In this document: piece after piece, positions 1-12,119 of the stretch
Numbering within the stretch: the first letter of the stretch is position 1
Layout: the number at the start of each line of letters is the position of its first letter
Source: Panicum virgatum
Lineage: Eukaryota; Streptophyta; Magnoliopsida; Poales; Poaceae
Reading direction: 5' to 3'
Length of the DNA stretch: 64,000 bases
Assembly (NCBI RefSeq): GCF_016808335.1
Contig: NC_053142.1
Span: 1,877,174-1,941,173, forward strand
The notes under the pieces: generated by a model
Seen by the model: the letters and a program-made list of their open reading frames with translations, nothing else
Databases searched by the model: none
What the model was told of the DNA's origin: nothing
Made by a program: the position numbers and the translations under genes

Positions 1-2864
1 GGGGGTTACCACATGCTCACTTCTTGCTGATCATGAAATGGAAGTATAAGCTTACGTGTCCTGAGCAATATGATCTTCTTATCTCAGCAGAACTTCCTAA
101 CAAGAAAATGTTTCCTGAGTTGTACAAGATGGTCACCAAGCACATGATGCATGGCCCGTGTGGTGTTTTAAACCCATTTTGTCCTTGCACTAAGGGACGT
201 ACATCTTGTAAGAATCGCTATCCACGGGCCTTCTGCGAGTCCACATCTCAGGGGAAGGACTCGTACCCCATATACATGTGACGTAATGATGGACGTAAGG
301 AAATGGTTAGAGGTCATGAGCTAGACAATCGATGGGTAGTCCCGTACAACCCTTATTTGCTACTCACGTTCAATTGCCATATTAATGTTGAAGCTTGTGG
401 AAGCATTAAATCTGTTAAAATATTTAATCAAATACATTTACAAGGGTCATGATCGGGCATCTATTGCTGTCAGAGAAGGTGATAATGCAGACAGTTGTGG
501 TAACGTTGATGAGATAAAGCAGTTTAGGGATGCTCTGTGGGTGACGCCTTCAAAAGCAATGTGGAGGATATATGGTTTCGACCTAAGCAAAAACCACCCA
601 CCAGTGAAACAATTGCAGCTTCATCTACCCGATATGCATACGGTGTCATTCCATCAGCGTTCTAATATACAAAATATAGTAAATCGCCCTGGTGCGGAAG
701 AGTCAATGCTTACAACATATTTTGCTCAAAATAGGGTCAACGAGTTTGCACGTGGGATATTATATCATGATTTTCCGGAATTCTATACTTGGCACTCCAA
801 TGGTAAATTCTAGAAGCGAAGGGTATATGAGGGACGCAAGCAGATTGGTAGAATTGTCTCCGCACACCCAGCTGAGGGGGAACGCTATTATCTTCGCGTT
901 CTACTTAACCATGTTGCTGGAGCTACCTCATTCGACCATCTTAAAATGGTTGATGGTGTCGTGCAACCTACATTCTGCGAGGCAGCCGAAAGAAGAGGTA
1001 TAATTGAAGAAGATAATACATTAGATGAGTGTCTTATGGAAGCTTCTACGTTCCAAATGCCTTCTTCACTACGAAGGCTATTTGCAACTATTTTGGTGTT
1101 TTGTGAACCAAGTGATGTGTTTGCACTTTGGCAGAAACACATGGATGCAATGTCAGAGGACTATCGATGAAATAGTCCATCATCCAATATAGCCACACAA
1201 ATGGTACTTATTGATATTAGAAATATGTTGCAGTCAATGGGTAAGGACATTAAGACATTTCCTCTTCCGGAGATTGATGAGATGTATGATGATGCTAATG
1301 GTATTCCTCATGAAATATTTGAGGAGGCAACTGTCGAGGTGAATTTCGATGATGTGTCATTGGTCAACTCCCTTAACCAAGAACAAAGGGACGCCTATGA
1401 GGAGATCATGGCAACTATTGATTCCGATAAAGGTGGACTCTTTTTCGTGGATGGTCCTAGCAGTACCGGAAAGACTTTCCTATATAGATCTCTGCTAGCG
1501 ACACTACGAACTCAGAACAAGCTTGCCGTGGTGACAGCTACATCTGGTGTTGCAGCATCAATAATGCCTGGTGGGAGAATGGCCCACTCCCATTTCAAGA
1601 TACCCCTTACCATTGAGAATGGAAGTTTTTGTAGTTTCACGAAACAGAGTGGTACTGCAAAGCTGCTCCGTCAAGTGTCTCTTATTATTTGGGACGAAGC
1701 TTCTATGACAAAGAGGCAAGCTGTTGAAGCACTAGACAACAGTCTACGAGATATAATGGATCAGACTCAGTTGCCATTTGGGGGTAAGACAGTTGTGTTC
1801 GGTGGAGACTTTAGGCAAGTACTACCAGTTGTTAGAAGGGGGTCCAGGGCTCAAATTGTCGATGCTTCCCTACGGAGATCGTATCTATGGGGTTCCATGC
1901 GACATCTTAAACTGGTTCGCAATATGAGAGCACAAAGAGACCCTTGGTTCACGGATTATTTGTTGCGCATCGGTGGTGGAACGGAAGAGGTTAATTCCGA
2001 CGGTGAGGTCAAACTACCGGATGAGATTTGCATCCCGTATACTAGGAAGTCAAGTGACCTTGATACATTAATTAATAGCATATTTCCAAATCTGAATGAG
2101 AACATGTTAAATAAAGACTACATCACTTCGAGAGCTATATTATCTACCAGAAATGATTGGGTTGATAAGATTAATATGAAGATGATAGGTACTTTCCAAG
2201 GTGGTGAGATGGAGTACCATAGTTTCGATGCTGCAGTTGATGATCCTCGCAACTATTATCCAGCGGAGTTTCTTAATACTCTAACCCCTAATGGGCTCCC
2301 CCCTCATGTGCTAAAACTCAAGGTTGGTTGTCCTGTCATACTGCTTAGGAATATAGATCCTGCTAACGGGCTATGCAATGGTACAAGGCTGGTTGTACTA
2401 GGTTTTCAAAGAAATACAATCGACGCAGAAATTGTGTTAGGTCAACATGCTGGAAAACGTGTTTTCCTCCCTCGGATACCATTATGCCCATCTGATGACG
2501 AGATGTTCCCATTTCAATTTAAAAGGAAGCAGTTCCCAATTAGACTGAGTTTTGCCATGACTGTCAACAAATCACAAGGTCAAACTATCCCACATGTCGG
2601 TGTGTACCTTCCTGAGCCGGTATTCTCTCATGGCCAACTGTATGTTGCGATGTCTAGAGCCACTTCAAGGAAGAACATAAAGATTCTCGCAAAACCGCCT
2701 AATGCTATTGAGGAGGATGAAGAAACGAATAAAATCGAGAAGAGGAAGAAGAAGAAGGGTAAAAAGAATAGCAGAAAACAAAAAAGGTTGAGAACAAATA
2801 TATTCCAATTGGTAATGGTACGTTCACCAAAAATATTGTATATAAGGAGGTTCTTACACTATAG
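1..2864 (+). pseudogene. Helitron Rep/PIF1-type helicase, decayed and 5'-incomplete
   Basis: Encodes the Helitron replication initiator fused to a superfamily 1 PIF1-like DNA helicase; the protein nicks donor DNA and unwinds it for rolling-circle transposition. Visible in order: the C-terminal Rep region with the paired tyrosines (Y-x3-Y in KYLIKYIYKG, about 415-450), a linker containing LRRLFATILVFCEP, then the helicase with Walker A (GPSSTGKT near 1450; family usually GPGGTGKT), Walker B (IIWDEASM near 1690), and the late SF1 block AMTVNKSQGQTI near 2560. In-frame stops replace residues at 279-281, 811-813 and 1168-1170. A frameshift lies near 410, and another near 2810 shifts the native tail (NGTFTKNIVYKEVLTL, stop 2862-2864) out of the long ORF. 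No start is visible because the gene begins left of the window. Confidence 0.92.
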
Positions 2865-3691
2865 ATGTGAGGTAATGATAGTTTTAATTATCAGTTTATT
2901 TTTCTATAGTATTTATTCATAATGACTATAAACTCGAAATAAATAATGTGTTATCTTGACTTATTGAAATTGTGTCTCAGGTCTGGTCATGGGTATACTA
3001 CTTGAGATCTCCATACAGTATGTTGATGATGCAGAGGTAATGAGTAATATCTGTATTCTATCCATAACATGATATTAACAGTAAATAAACTAAGTCGGGC
3101 CTGAATTGTTTATTCACAGATATTCCGGAAAAGTGTTGAAATCAAGTGAGTGACTCAAGGATAGTTGTGCCCTGCGCGCTGCTGTGTGTCCAATTAAAGT
3201 TTCTTGTATACCAACTATGTATATGCGTGTTATCCCTATCGTAAAATGAACATCCCAATTATTGAGCGTGGTGTTTTTTTTGTCTCTGTATCAAGCTGCT
3301 AATGGTCTACCACAGCCGCACCAAACTAATTCTCGTTTTCCTCACAACAAAGTTATTGTTCCTCATCTGAAGGCTGAATCTATGTAATTCTGTTTGTCCC
3401 TGGTTCAATTTTTCTTACTATACTAGACCCTGTGACACTCTCATCATGTGAAAGTTGAAGGCTGAGATTACTGAAAAGGTGTTATGAACATTCATGTATT
3501 ATTACTTTGCTTCTGCGGGTCTAAATTTGACCAACAATCATGACAGATGTTTTGACGACAGTTCTGATAACACTATGTTTTACACTCCTATTTCATCTTT
3601 GATCAATGATCTGTTTATTGCGTGTAAATTATGTTTGAGCACTTATAGTTATCTTGATCGGTGATGTGTATATTAATGAAAAATATTTTTT

Positions 3692-3720
3692 CCCGTAGCA
3701 ACGCACGGGCATGAACCTAG
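3692..3720 (+). other. Helitron 3' terminal hairpin and CTAG end
   Basis: CCCGT (3692-3696) pairs with ACGGG (3705-3709) across an 8-nt loop. Seven bases later comes CTAG (3717-3720) and the flanking T. This matches the usual grass Helitron terminator layout, and it sets the right border of the element. Confidence 0.92.
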
Positions 3721-4493
3721 TTCGTTTCAATTTGTTTGATCACGTACCATCTCTTTGCAAGCAACAACTGATTGAATGATTGTTGGTTCCATAACTGCTA
3801 GTAACTGTGCTGGTTTGGGTTATATATTCCTTCAGATATGATACGCGATACCTGAAAGAAAGGAAAAGCTTGTTGACTGCTTTCGATTCTTTTCCTTTGC
3901 TTTATTTTTGGGTTTCAGCACGGCCGAAATCTTTGCCGGGGATTAACTTTATCAAAGTGTTGACAGGTATGTAACTAGTAATGCTGCTGTATATTTGATC
4001 TATCACATCCAGGAGCGACTGATTTTCATGAACTCCACTAAGTGTTTTGTGTTTGGTTGCCACATGGATGGATGGATCTTGCAAATTAATTATTTGATCA
4101 CGAGGATGCATTCGACGTGCTCTACTGCATCTCTTTCGAGATGATGGATGCTCAGTGGCTAGCGATGCGAGCGTCATATCGTATATGCAGTTCAAAGTAA
4201 GCTGCTGGATTGATCTTAATTTTGAATTAATTTACATCAGTAGGTTGGATCCAAATAATAATGTCGGTCGTCATCATAGTATCCTTACTATCTGCTTCAT
4301 ATTTAGTCATATATATGTTAGGTTGCATCTAAGCTAGTGTCAAGCATCGATAGATCGTTGGTGTCATTTTTAATTATAGATATAAGGCTATTTATATGCA
4401 TGAACTAGTAGTGTGGTCGTCTTTGTGTTTTCGGTATCTGCTCATATTTATAGGTCCATTCTCTTGTAGCATCTAGTATGCATATCGAACGAG

Positions 4494-4554
<61 letters not shown>

Positions 4555-5590
4555 CATCTTGCTTGTCAGAATGCCGTCGAAATATGCCTTGTCATTGATG
4601 AACCTCTCTCCTAATATATATAAGCGGAATTCGATGGATGCGCTTATTAATTATGAGCAATTTTCGCTCAGCGATGATATATACATAATGCTTGAAAGAT
4701 CAGTCTGTAACTTTTTATTTGGTTTCATTGTGGAGAAGTGAAGGTACCTAAAGTTATCTATAGTCACAAACATTCAGAGATTCATGGAGAAAATAAGCCC
4801 CCACATATGAACAAAATTAAGATGCACGCACATTTTGATCGATAAGCAGTTACAACGACAGTAGTCATATTCATATCTGGTGCTTCAGATTAGTCTCCAA
4901 ACGATGGGTGTGTTTCATTCATTCAATAAAAGGATCAGCAGGTACCATAACATCCTCGCTCTCGTCGTTGGCCCGCGGATCAAAGGGATTCTGGGAACAC
5001 AACACGGGGAGTCGGGGATCGAGGAGAGGGGGCTCACCGAGGAGAGAGATCTACGGCGAGGAAGACGGCGGTCACAATGGATATGGATCTCGAGCCCGTT
5101 CTCGCGGTCCCAAGCTTCGAACCCGATTGAGATGTAGGGAGAGCGTTTGGGCCAAGGGAAGCTGGGCCGGCTTGCTGTGCCAAAGAAAAAGGGAGATAGT
5201 GCTGGGCTGGACTGCATTGAAGGCAGGAGTAGGCCTCTTGATGTGATGGGTCACGGTCCAAAGAAAAAAGTAGTAGATTAGATATATCCTTAAGCTTTAG
5301 TCAATTATTAAGGCCCCTCAAAAAAAAGTTAACTACTAGGCTCTAAATTGTGATGAGAATTTGAATCAAGGAACGGACTCAAAATTCAGATCTCCTACTG
5401 GAAAAATCCAATGAAGCTCCAAATCACTCATGCAATTGTGCTCAAACAAATGATTTCCATGCACAATTTTATTTCATTACTAGGAATTTATGATTGATCG
5501 GGAGAGAAGCATTTAACTTATGTACTGAAGCAATTTCATGACTCATGATTCCTCCCAATTCAAACAATTTATTGATCGTGCAGTTACAAC
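3721..5590. other. Unassigned intergenic stretch
   Basis: No gene could be supported. The stretch is AT-rich with a (TA)n microsatellite. A GC-rich patch at about 4960-5260 is open in several frames on both strands; on the minus strand it could be a degraded first exon, but nothing in it matches a family I know. The right edge is the 8-bp duplication of the hAT-like element (5583-5590). Confidence 0.5.
4495..4551. repeat. (TA)n microsatellite
   Basis: An uninterrupted run of TA dinucleotides about 57 bp long. Likely length-polymorphic; no coding meaning, although an ORF reads through it as alternating Tyr-Ile. Confidence 0.97.
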
Positions 5591-5648
5591 CAAGGTTTTA
5601 AATCGCTGGCTAAGACATTTTGTGGCAGGGTTGTCGTTACAGCGTTTA

Positions 5649-7642
5649 TGTAACACTCCAGGTGTTTAATTAGCTAAACCAGGGTCATTAGCACCGAATC
5701 ATGCACCTTTAACCAAGAAACGTCGAAATAAATGCATGTGTATGTATGTGTGTCTATGTGTATATGTGCATAGGTCAGAAACCTTAAATAACTTTTAACC
5801 CAATACAAGTATGCATATGAGATTGAATAGGCATCTCACTAACGTTATGATAAACCAAATGCTAGTTGAAGTCAAAGGGAGAAAATGAAATTTTGCACAT
5901 GAAATGACGAGTCTTTCAAACCACAGTTTTCAAACATTTAAACTGTCCTTCAAATTTTAAACAAATATGCTTTATAGATAAGTTCTAAAATATAGCTCAA
6001 ATAAACTTTTGCCTAAATCCAAAATTGTAGGGTTTCAAATGATGAACGACTTTCGTGTTTAAAGTTTTTCAAGTTGCTATACAAAAATTGAAGGAAAATT
6101 TTGAATTCAAACTTGAATAGGGCAATAATGTACATTCCTCAAGAATTTAAATTTAACTCTTTCACTAGGCTTCAAATGAGTTTATGCCTGAAACAAAAGT
6201 TGTAGAATTTTAAATTTTGAACAACTTTCGTATTCAAAATTTTTCGAGTTCATGTGGAAAATTTTGAATTTTGACTCGGTCAAATATCTTTCTCTCTCTC
6301 TCTTCCCTCTCTCCCTCCCCTGCTCTGCGCCGGCCGAGCCGAGGCCGCCGGCCACGCGCCGTCCTCCCCGGCCAAAACCGCCTCCACGCCACCAGGTTCT
6401 CCTAAACCGGCCCCCTCCCAATCCGCTCGGAGTTGGTTGTTTACTACTTGCTACAACTATAAGGTCTACGGGCGGGGTCGTGATACTCGGGATGCCCCGT
6501 CTGTTTAGTGAAAAGTGATAAGGCCGCAGTGTGTGGTAGTGGTGGTTAAGCGTTTGAATGTACTAATCACATGCCGAGAATATGGTAATCGGTAGGCTTA
6601 AGTACTGGATTGAACCGCGGCCGGAATATACTCCCCATCGTCTTGACGTCGTTCTCATCTAGCTAATGACGGGTGCAGAGCCGGGCTCTGTAGTCGAGGG
6701 CGGTGGGCCTGTTCCATGAAGCGGGAATTGAAGGGAAAAGTTGCACGTGTGACTCTGGGAGTAACCACGTGATGTGTGTTTAGGTCTGCCTGGCCAGGTT
6801 CACAAATTCGATTCGAATCGTCCGTTTCTCACCGGTTATTGAGACTGCTTGATCCTTTTACCACATAGAGTAATAAGTGGAATATATGATGATGAATATT
6901 ATTGGGTGATGAAAGATAATTGTATTCTACTGTGTATGCTATTGGATAGATGCTAATGTAGAATGGTTAATTGAACTAGAACTTGAAAGCAAAAATCTAA
7001 AAATAAGGACTCACTCTTTGTGGCTTTTCAGCAAAAACAAACCCCCCTCAAGCCAAAATCCTTGCATGTCTAGTTAGAGGACTAAGTATATCCTAGTCGG
7101 GTAAGCCTTGCTGAGTATTAGTATACTCAGCCTTGCTTGTGGCTCAATTTGTTTCAGGAGATACTTTTGAGGACATGATTGCCAGTCTGACCTGGCCTTG
7201 AACTCTCCCGCCGGGTTGGTCCGTGGAGTGGGATACGTCCCCGGCCGGCGATGACAAGAACGAGTGATGTCACGAATCGGGCTTCATCGTGATACCCATA
7301 CCGTCGTTAGATATCGTGTATTGTATCCACTGCAACAAAGAACTCTGGTGAATTTCTTTTATGTTGGCACTACAAGAAGTACTTTGTTAAGTGTGGAACT
7401 TGGTTTCTAATTCAAATATTATGTTAAACTCTGTGATGTAGTATATTGTGAGGTGTTGTAATCTCAGGACTCGCCTTCGCGTGAGTTATGCTGCTTTGTT
7501 CGATCCAGGTTTAAGTGGTTTCATTGGGATTTTACCCGATGGACTGCCGATGTGCTCCGTCTGCTGTGCGAGTTAAACCTAATTGCCTTTGCAATGATGG
7601 TAAGCGCACTTAAGCCGGTTTATGTCGGGCGGTTTTGCCACG
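5649..7642 (+). repeat. 5' LTR of the gypsy element, lacking a 2.3-kb internal block
   Basis: Starts TGTAACACTCC and ends CCACG where the 3' copy has CCACA, so the terminal CA is mutated. It matches the 3' LTR up to CGG at 6428-6430 and then continues with the sequence found after CGG at 16600-16602 in the 3' LTR. The 2305-bp segment 14298-16602 has no counterpart here. Confidence 0.93.
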
Positions 7643-7644
7643 GC

Positions 7645-7656
7645 TGGTATCAGAGC
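7645..7656 (+). other. Primer binding site, initiator tRNA-Met type
   Basis: TGGTATCAGAGC two bases after the 5' LTR end is the standard primer site complementary to the 3' end of plant initiator tRNA-Met. It fixes the orientation as plus. Confidence 0.92.
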
Positions 7657-7944
7657 CGAACAAAGCGTGCACCAGAGAATGCGACAAGTTTTGGAAAAAA
7701 AAATTATTATTAAAATTTTGAACACAAAAAAATTGCATTTGCAAAATACGTTGGTTCGTTAAGGATGGTGCCTAGTTCGTAAAGCCCTAGGGGAATTATG
7801 GGAAGTTACTAGGTGGCTACCTAATTTATGTCATTATATATCTGACTTCCAGCACTTTACTTTCTGTCAGACCTTATTTTTGTGCATAATCAACCCTTAG
7901 ATTCTGTAACGACGCACCTACGCTAAGGTAAGAAGGTAAGGATC

Positions 7945-8198
7945 CTCAGTTAGCTGAGGGAGTCTGACCTTCTCGTCGGTGATGCGAGCTGAACGCTGCC
8001 TCAAGCAATGGCTTACTTGAGGTGCTGCCAATATACCAACTATCGGTTGACTATATTGGGAGTAAAATATACTCAGTCAGCTGAGGGAGTCTGACCTTCC
8101 CGTCGGTGATGCGAACAGAACGCTGTGCTCAAGCAGTGGCCTACTTGAGCTGCTGCCAATATACCAACCATCAGTGGATTATATTGGGAGTAAAGGAA
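7945..8198 (+). repeat. Tandem duplication in the gypsy leader, 127-bp unit
   Basis: The unit starting CTCAGTTAGCTGAGGGAG at 7945 recurs at 8072 with scattered substitutions (same TCTGACCTT, GTCGGTGATGCGA and CCAATATACCAAC blocks). It lies in the untranslated leader between primer site and gag. Each unit begins with a small CTCAG/CTGAG inverted pair. Confidence 0.88.
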
Positions 8199-8985
8199 CT
8201 CGTGAATACGTTATCTCGGTGGCATATGTTAACGTTGGCCATACGGCGGAAAAATTGTATGGCTGCCGTTTCTATAGTGAACGGTAATGTATGGGTGAAT
8301 ATGTGGGCAACTGCACATGCGTTACCCATGTGGTGTAGGACACATGGGGGCCGTTCGTGAGTGCTGGCACGAAGGGTCCAGTCGTGAATATTCATATATA
8401 TACATGCTATGCATCTTCTACAGGTACACTAACCGTGATTACGTTAAGTTAAGAACGGTTAGAATTCGGCTAAACAAATATAGGGAGAGACGTAATTTGT
8501 GCTATGCCACCGGTGCTAACCCCATAAGTCCAAAGCTATTTGGTAGTTGTTTGTTTTGTGAGGACGAATAGGTCGTGCATGCATATGACCATAAACTGGA
8601 AATCAATAAATGTACATGTGGGTAGTGGGGAATATTGAGGTTTGCACCTGAGCACGTGTTATTTTTCACGATTAAGGTCTATCTAGACTCTGTTTTGTCT
8701 GCCATGTCTGGATATAGGAAGTTATTGAACTCAGCAAAGGACTTTATCTGCCGAAGTGCTTGAGTAGAATACAAAAGTTGTAGAATGTTAAAATACCCCT
8801 CTGCTGTCAAAAGTTGGGAGGATTTGGTTGAACAGAACGCGAGTTGTGATTTTTTTCTTGAAACGAACAACCTTCTGTCCATGTTGTTAAATAATTCATG
8901 CGAGTTCTATTTTTCTGCACTTACTCTTTTGTACTTTGGGGCATTGTATACCACTTGCTCAAAAAAGAGTTTTTGCATGTTCCAG

Positions 8986-9969
8986 ATGGTGGGATCGACG
9001 CGTGGTACTCCGGATGGTTTTGCGAATGCGAGTGGTATCGGATCGCAACAGCCGCCACTCCAACCACCAGGCTTCGCGGAAGTCCTAGGCGCCCAAACTG
9101 AGTTGCTCCGCCAACTTGTCCAAGGACAGCAACGAGGTGGACACCACGCCCATCAACCTCAAGTTGCTGGTTACCAGGAGTTCTTCGCAACCCAGCCTCC
9201 TCTGTTCAACAGGACAGAAGAACCACTGGATGCGGATGCTTGGATTCGCACAATCGAGTCCAAGTTTGCACTACTTCTGGTACCATGCTCGGAGGAAAAT
9301 ATGGCTCATTTTGCCGCGCAACAGCTTCGCGGTTCTATGCGTCTTTGGTGGGATAACTATCATGGCATGCTCCCGGCCGATCACATTGTTACTTGGAATG
9401 AATTCAAGAATGCATTTAGGGGTCACCATATTCCAGAGGGTCTCATGGAAAGGAAACTGAATGAGTTCCTGGCTCTTACTCAAGGAACTCGTAAGGTTAT
9501 CCAATATGCCCAAGCTTTTAATGGTCTCTATCAGTACGCGGGCTATCATGCTGACATAGATGTTAAGAAGCGTGACCGCTTTCGCAGAGGACTTAATACC
9601 AAGCTCAAGGAATGTCAGAACCCCACTAGGGTCGACACATATAATGAGCTAGTTAATCTGGCAATTACACAAGAGGATTGCACTGTGGCTCATCGTGCCG
9701 AGAAAAAGCGAAAGGCTCCACCTGGGCCCTCGAGTGTTCAGCCACCGAGGTATCATTTCATGCAGAATGTTTCTTCTACAATCCCTCAGAAGGCCCCTCC
9801 GCCAGGGCGTTGGGTTTTTAGGCCGCCACAGCAGCAGGGTGTAATGCGACCCCCTGTTTCTCAGCTAGCAGGCCCCAGGCCAAATGCCCAGCAACCATTT
9901 CATCCCGACAATAATAATCGTTGCTTCAACTGTGGGAGTTCAGCTCATTTCGCCCGAAATTGTCCATAG
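8986..9969 (+). CDS. gag: Gypsy Gag (capsid/nucleocapsid)
   Basis: Structural polyprotein that packages element RNA into cytoplasmic particles. The start at 8986 (MVGSTRGTPDGF) is preferred over the longer upstream frame because residues before it read like leader sequence. A Gln/Pro-rich N-terminus is followed by the retrotransposon capsid region (AWIRTIESKFALL, then LRGSMRLWWDNY, then FKNAFRGHHIPEGL), a basic Pro-rich stretch, and a C-terminal CCHC zinc knuckle (CFNCGSSAHFARNC, about 9921-9966). The frame ends at TAG 9967-9969; protease continues downstream in the same frame, so this stop may be secondary. It is the only full-length reading frame left in the element. Confidence 0.88.
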   Translation: MVGSTRGTPDGFANASGIGSQQPPLQPPGFAEVLGAQTELLRQLVQGQQRGGHHAHQPQVAGYQEFFATQPPLFNRTEEPLDADAWIRTIESKFALLLVPCSEENMAHFAAQQLRGSMRLWWDNYHGMLPADHIVTWNEFKNAFRGHHIPEGLMERKLNEFLALTQGTRKVIQYAQAFNGLYQYAGYHADIDVKKRDRFRRGLNTKLKECQNPTRVDTYNELVNLAITQEDCTVAHRAEKKRKAPPGPSSVQPPRYHFMQNVSSTIPQKAPPPGRWVFRPPQQQGVMRPPVSQLAGPRPNAQQPFHPDNNNRCFNCGSSAHFARNCP

Positions 9970-10665
9970 CCCAGGAGACAAAACCAGGGTCAAGGTTCTA
10001 CTCAGAACAACCAGAGCATGGGAAGAAGGCAGACTATTCAGGTCAGGCAAGGTTGGGTCAACTTCACCACTCTTGCAGAACTGCCGGAGGGAGCGCCAGT
10101 AATGACGGGTACATTTTCTATCCATCACAAGCCTGCAGTGATATTATTTGATTCCCGTGCATCACATAGTTTCATTAGTGCAAAATTTGGTGCAAAAATG
10201 GGATTTGATTTCTATCATACGAAGGGGTCATACATGATATCAACACCCGGTGGTAAAGTTGCTTCTAATCAAATGATACGGCTTGTGCCAATCAAGCTGG
10301 GTAGTAAAATCATCAACAGCGATCTTATCATCTTAGGACTGGAAGGCCTGGATGTTATTTTGGGTTTGGATTGGATGACTCGACATGGAGTAACCCTAAA
10401 CATTCCTTCCCGAGCCGTTGAAATAAACTCTCCAACCCAAGGAGCCACTACTCTTTATTTACCCTCCCAAGAGTGCACCAATTCTTGTGCAAATGCCATG
10501 AGTGAATCCAGATTAGAAGAAATCCCAGTGGTATGCGAGTTTGCCGATGTTTTTCCGGATGACTTGCCAGGAATGCCACCGGATAGGGACATAGAGTTTG
10601 TTATTGAGTTGCAGCCAGGCACTGCACCTATTTCAAAGAGGCCCTATAGAATGCCACCTAAGTAA
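9970..10665 (+). pseudogene. Gypsy aspartic protease region
   Basis: Follows gag in the same frame. The pepsin-like retroviral protease should cut Gag-Pol. The active-site motif reads [12 protein letters not shown] near 10147 where the family has D-S/T-G; the Gly is replaced by Arg, which should kill activity. The second strand, [13 protein letters not shown], is present near 10350. The linker to reverse transcriptase ([20 protein letters not shown]) is intact, and a TAA at 10663-10665 (PPK-stop) breaks the join to RT, where related elements read through. Confidence 0.85.
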
Positions 10666-11283
10666 TTGGCCGAATTAAAAATTCAACTTCAAGAACTTCT
10701 TGACAAAGGTTTCATTCGCCCTAGTGCATCACCTTGGGGTTGTCCGGCCCTATTTGTGAAGAAAAAGGATGATAGTTTGAGGTTGTGTGTGGACTACCGG
10801 CCTCTCAATGCGGTGACAATCAAAAATAAATATCCCCTTCCCCGCATTCTTGTTTTATTTGATCAGCTGGCTGGAGCTAGGGTGTTTTCCAAGTTGGATC
10901 TTCGCTCTGGATATCATCAGACCAAAATCCGACCCTGTGATATTCCTAAAACCGCCTTCTCCACACGATATGGACTATATGAATACTTAGTCATGTCCTT
11001 TGGCCTCACAAACGCACCTGCCTATTTCATGTATCTCATGAATTCGGTGTTCATACCTGAGCTTGACAAGTTAGTCGTGGTTTTCATCGACGACATCCTT
11101 GTTTATTACAAGAATAAGGAGGGCCATGCCAAACACTTGCGCATCGTTCATCAACGTCTTAGAGATCATCAGTTATATGCTAAGTTTTCCAAATGTGAAT
11201 TCTGGTTGGATAGGGTGAAATTTTTGGGCCATATTATATCCAGTGAAGGCATAGCCATTGATCCTAGTAAGGTGCAAGAGTGA
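10666..11283 (+). pseudogene. Gypsy reverse transcriptase domain
   Basis: RNA-dependent DNA polymerase of the element. Typical blocks in order: [35 protein letters not shown] in sense order, [10 protein letters not shown] with the first catalytic Asp, and VFIDDILVY near 11083 carrying the catalytic FIDD pair. The polymerase motifs look intact, but the domain is cut off upstream by the TAA at 10663 and downstream by a one-base loss near 11278 that changes frame before VMDWKPP. Confidence 0.9.
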
Positions 11284-12119
11284 TGGACTGGAAACCTCCT
11301 GCTTCCATTTATCAAATTCGCAGTTTTCTTGGTTTAGCCGGATACTATCGTCGATTCATTCCGGACTTTTCAAAAATTGCTAAGCCTATGACCGAACTGT
11401 TGAAGAAAAGAGTAAAATTTGTGTGGAATGAAAAATGTGAAAAGGCTTTTCATATTCTAAGGGAACTGTTGACTAAGGCCCCCGTCTTAGCTAAACCTGA
11501 TAATGCCAAGCCCTTTGATGTGTATTGTGACGCGTCGGGTACGGGTCTTGGTTGTGTGCTCATGCAAGACAATAGAGTCATTGCCTATGCTTCACGAGCT
11601 CTTCGGCCCCATGAGCAAAATTATCCTACTCATGACCTCGAGTTAGCAGCCGTCATTCATGCCTTAAAGATTTGGAGACACTATCTTATGGGCACTCATT
11701 GCAATATCTACACAGACCATAAGAGTCTCAAATAGATCTTCACCCAAGCCGATCTAAATATGAGGCAAAGGAGATGGTTGGAATTAATCAAAGATTACGA
11801 TCTCGAGGTGCACTATCATCCGGGCAAGGCCAATGTAGTCGTGGATGCACTAAGCCGCAAAACTCATTGTAATTGCCTAGCTGTGGAATCCTATAACCAG
11901 ACACTATGTTCTGAAATGAGAAGACTCAATTTGGAAATAATTCCCCAAGGCACTTTAAACCACATTTCCATTGAACCAACCCTCCACGATCAAATTATCA
12001 TGGCGCAATTACATGATGAAGGTATTAAAATCATCAAGCAAAAGCTCTCAAAGGGGAAGAAAAATATAAATGTTTTCACCAAGATCATAAAGGAATTCTA
12101 TGGTTCGAAAGCCGTATAG
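11279..12119 (+). pseudogene. Gypsy RT thumb and RNase H region
   Basis: Continues from reverse transcriptase in a shifted frame. Thumb sequence [24 protein letters not shown] is followed by RNase H, with [13 protein letters not shown] (first Asp), [16 protein letters not shown] (Glu) and IYTDHKSLK (Asp). A TAG at 11733-11735 replaces Tyr in SLKYIF. The frame resumes at MRQRRWLELIKDYDLEVHYHPGKANVVVDALSR, which carries the last catalytic Asp. A frameshift near 12085-12095 separates it from the integrase frame. Confidence 0.88.

Larger units (their letters stand above)
1..3720 (+). mobile_element. Autonomous Helitron, 3' part (left end outside window)
   Basis: A rolling-circle transposon in sense orientation. 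Its Rep/helicase gene fills 1-2864, an 850-bp AT-rich trailer follows, and the element stops at a canonical Helitron 3' end: a short hairpin, then CTAG at 3717-3720, with T as the first flanking base (insertion between A and T, no target duplication). The 5' TC end is not in the window. The transposase gene has several stops and frameshifts, so this copy cannot be autonomous any more. Hairpin, terminus and flanking base are seen directly; the mechanism is family knowledge. Confidence 0.9.

Noticed and set aside
4880..5260. Possible small gene in the GC-rich patch
   Set aside because: Open in several frames on both strands, no motif, no splice or promoter support.
8106..8882. Short ORFs in the gypsy leader
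   Set aside because: Untranslated leader with a tandem duplication; no conserved product.
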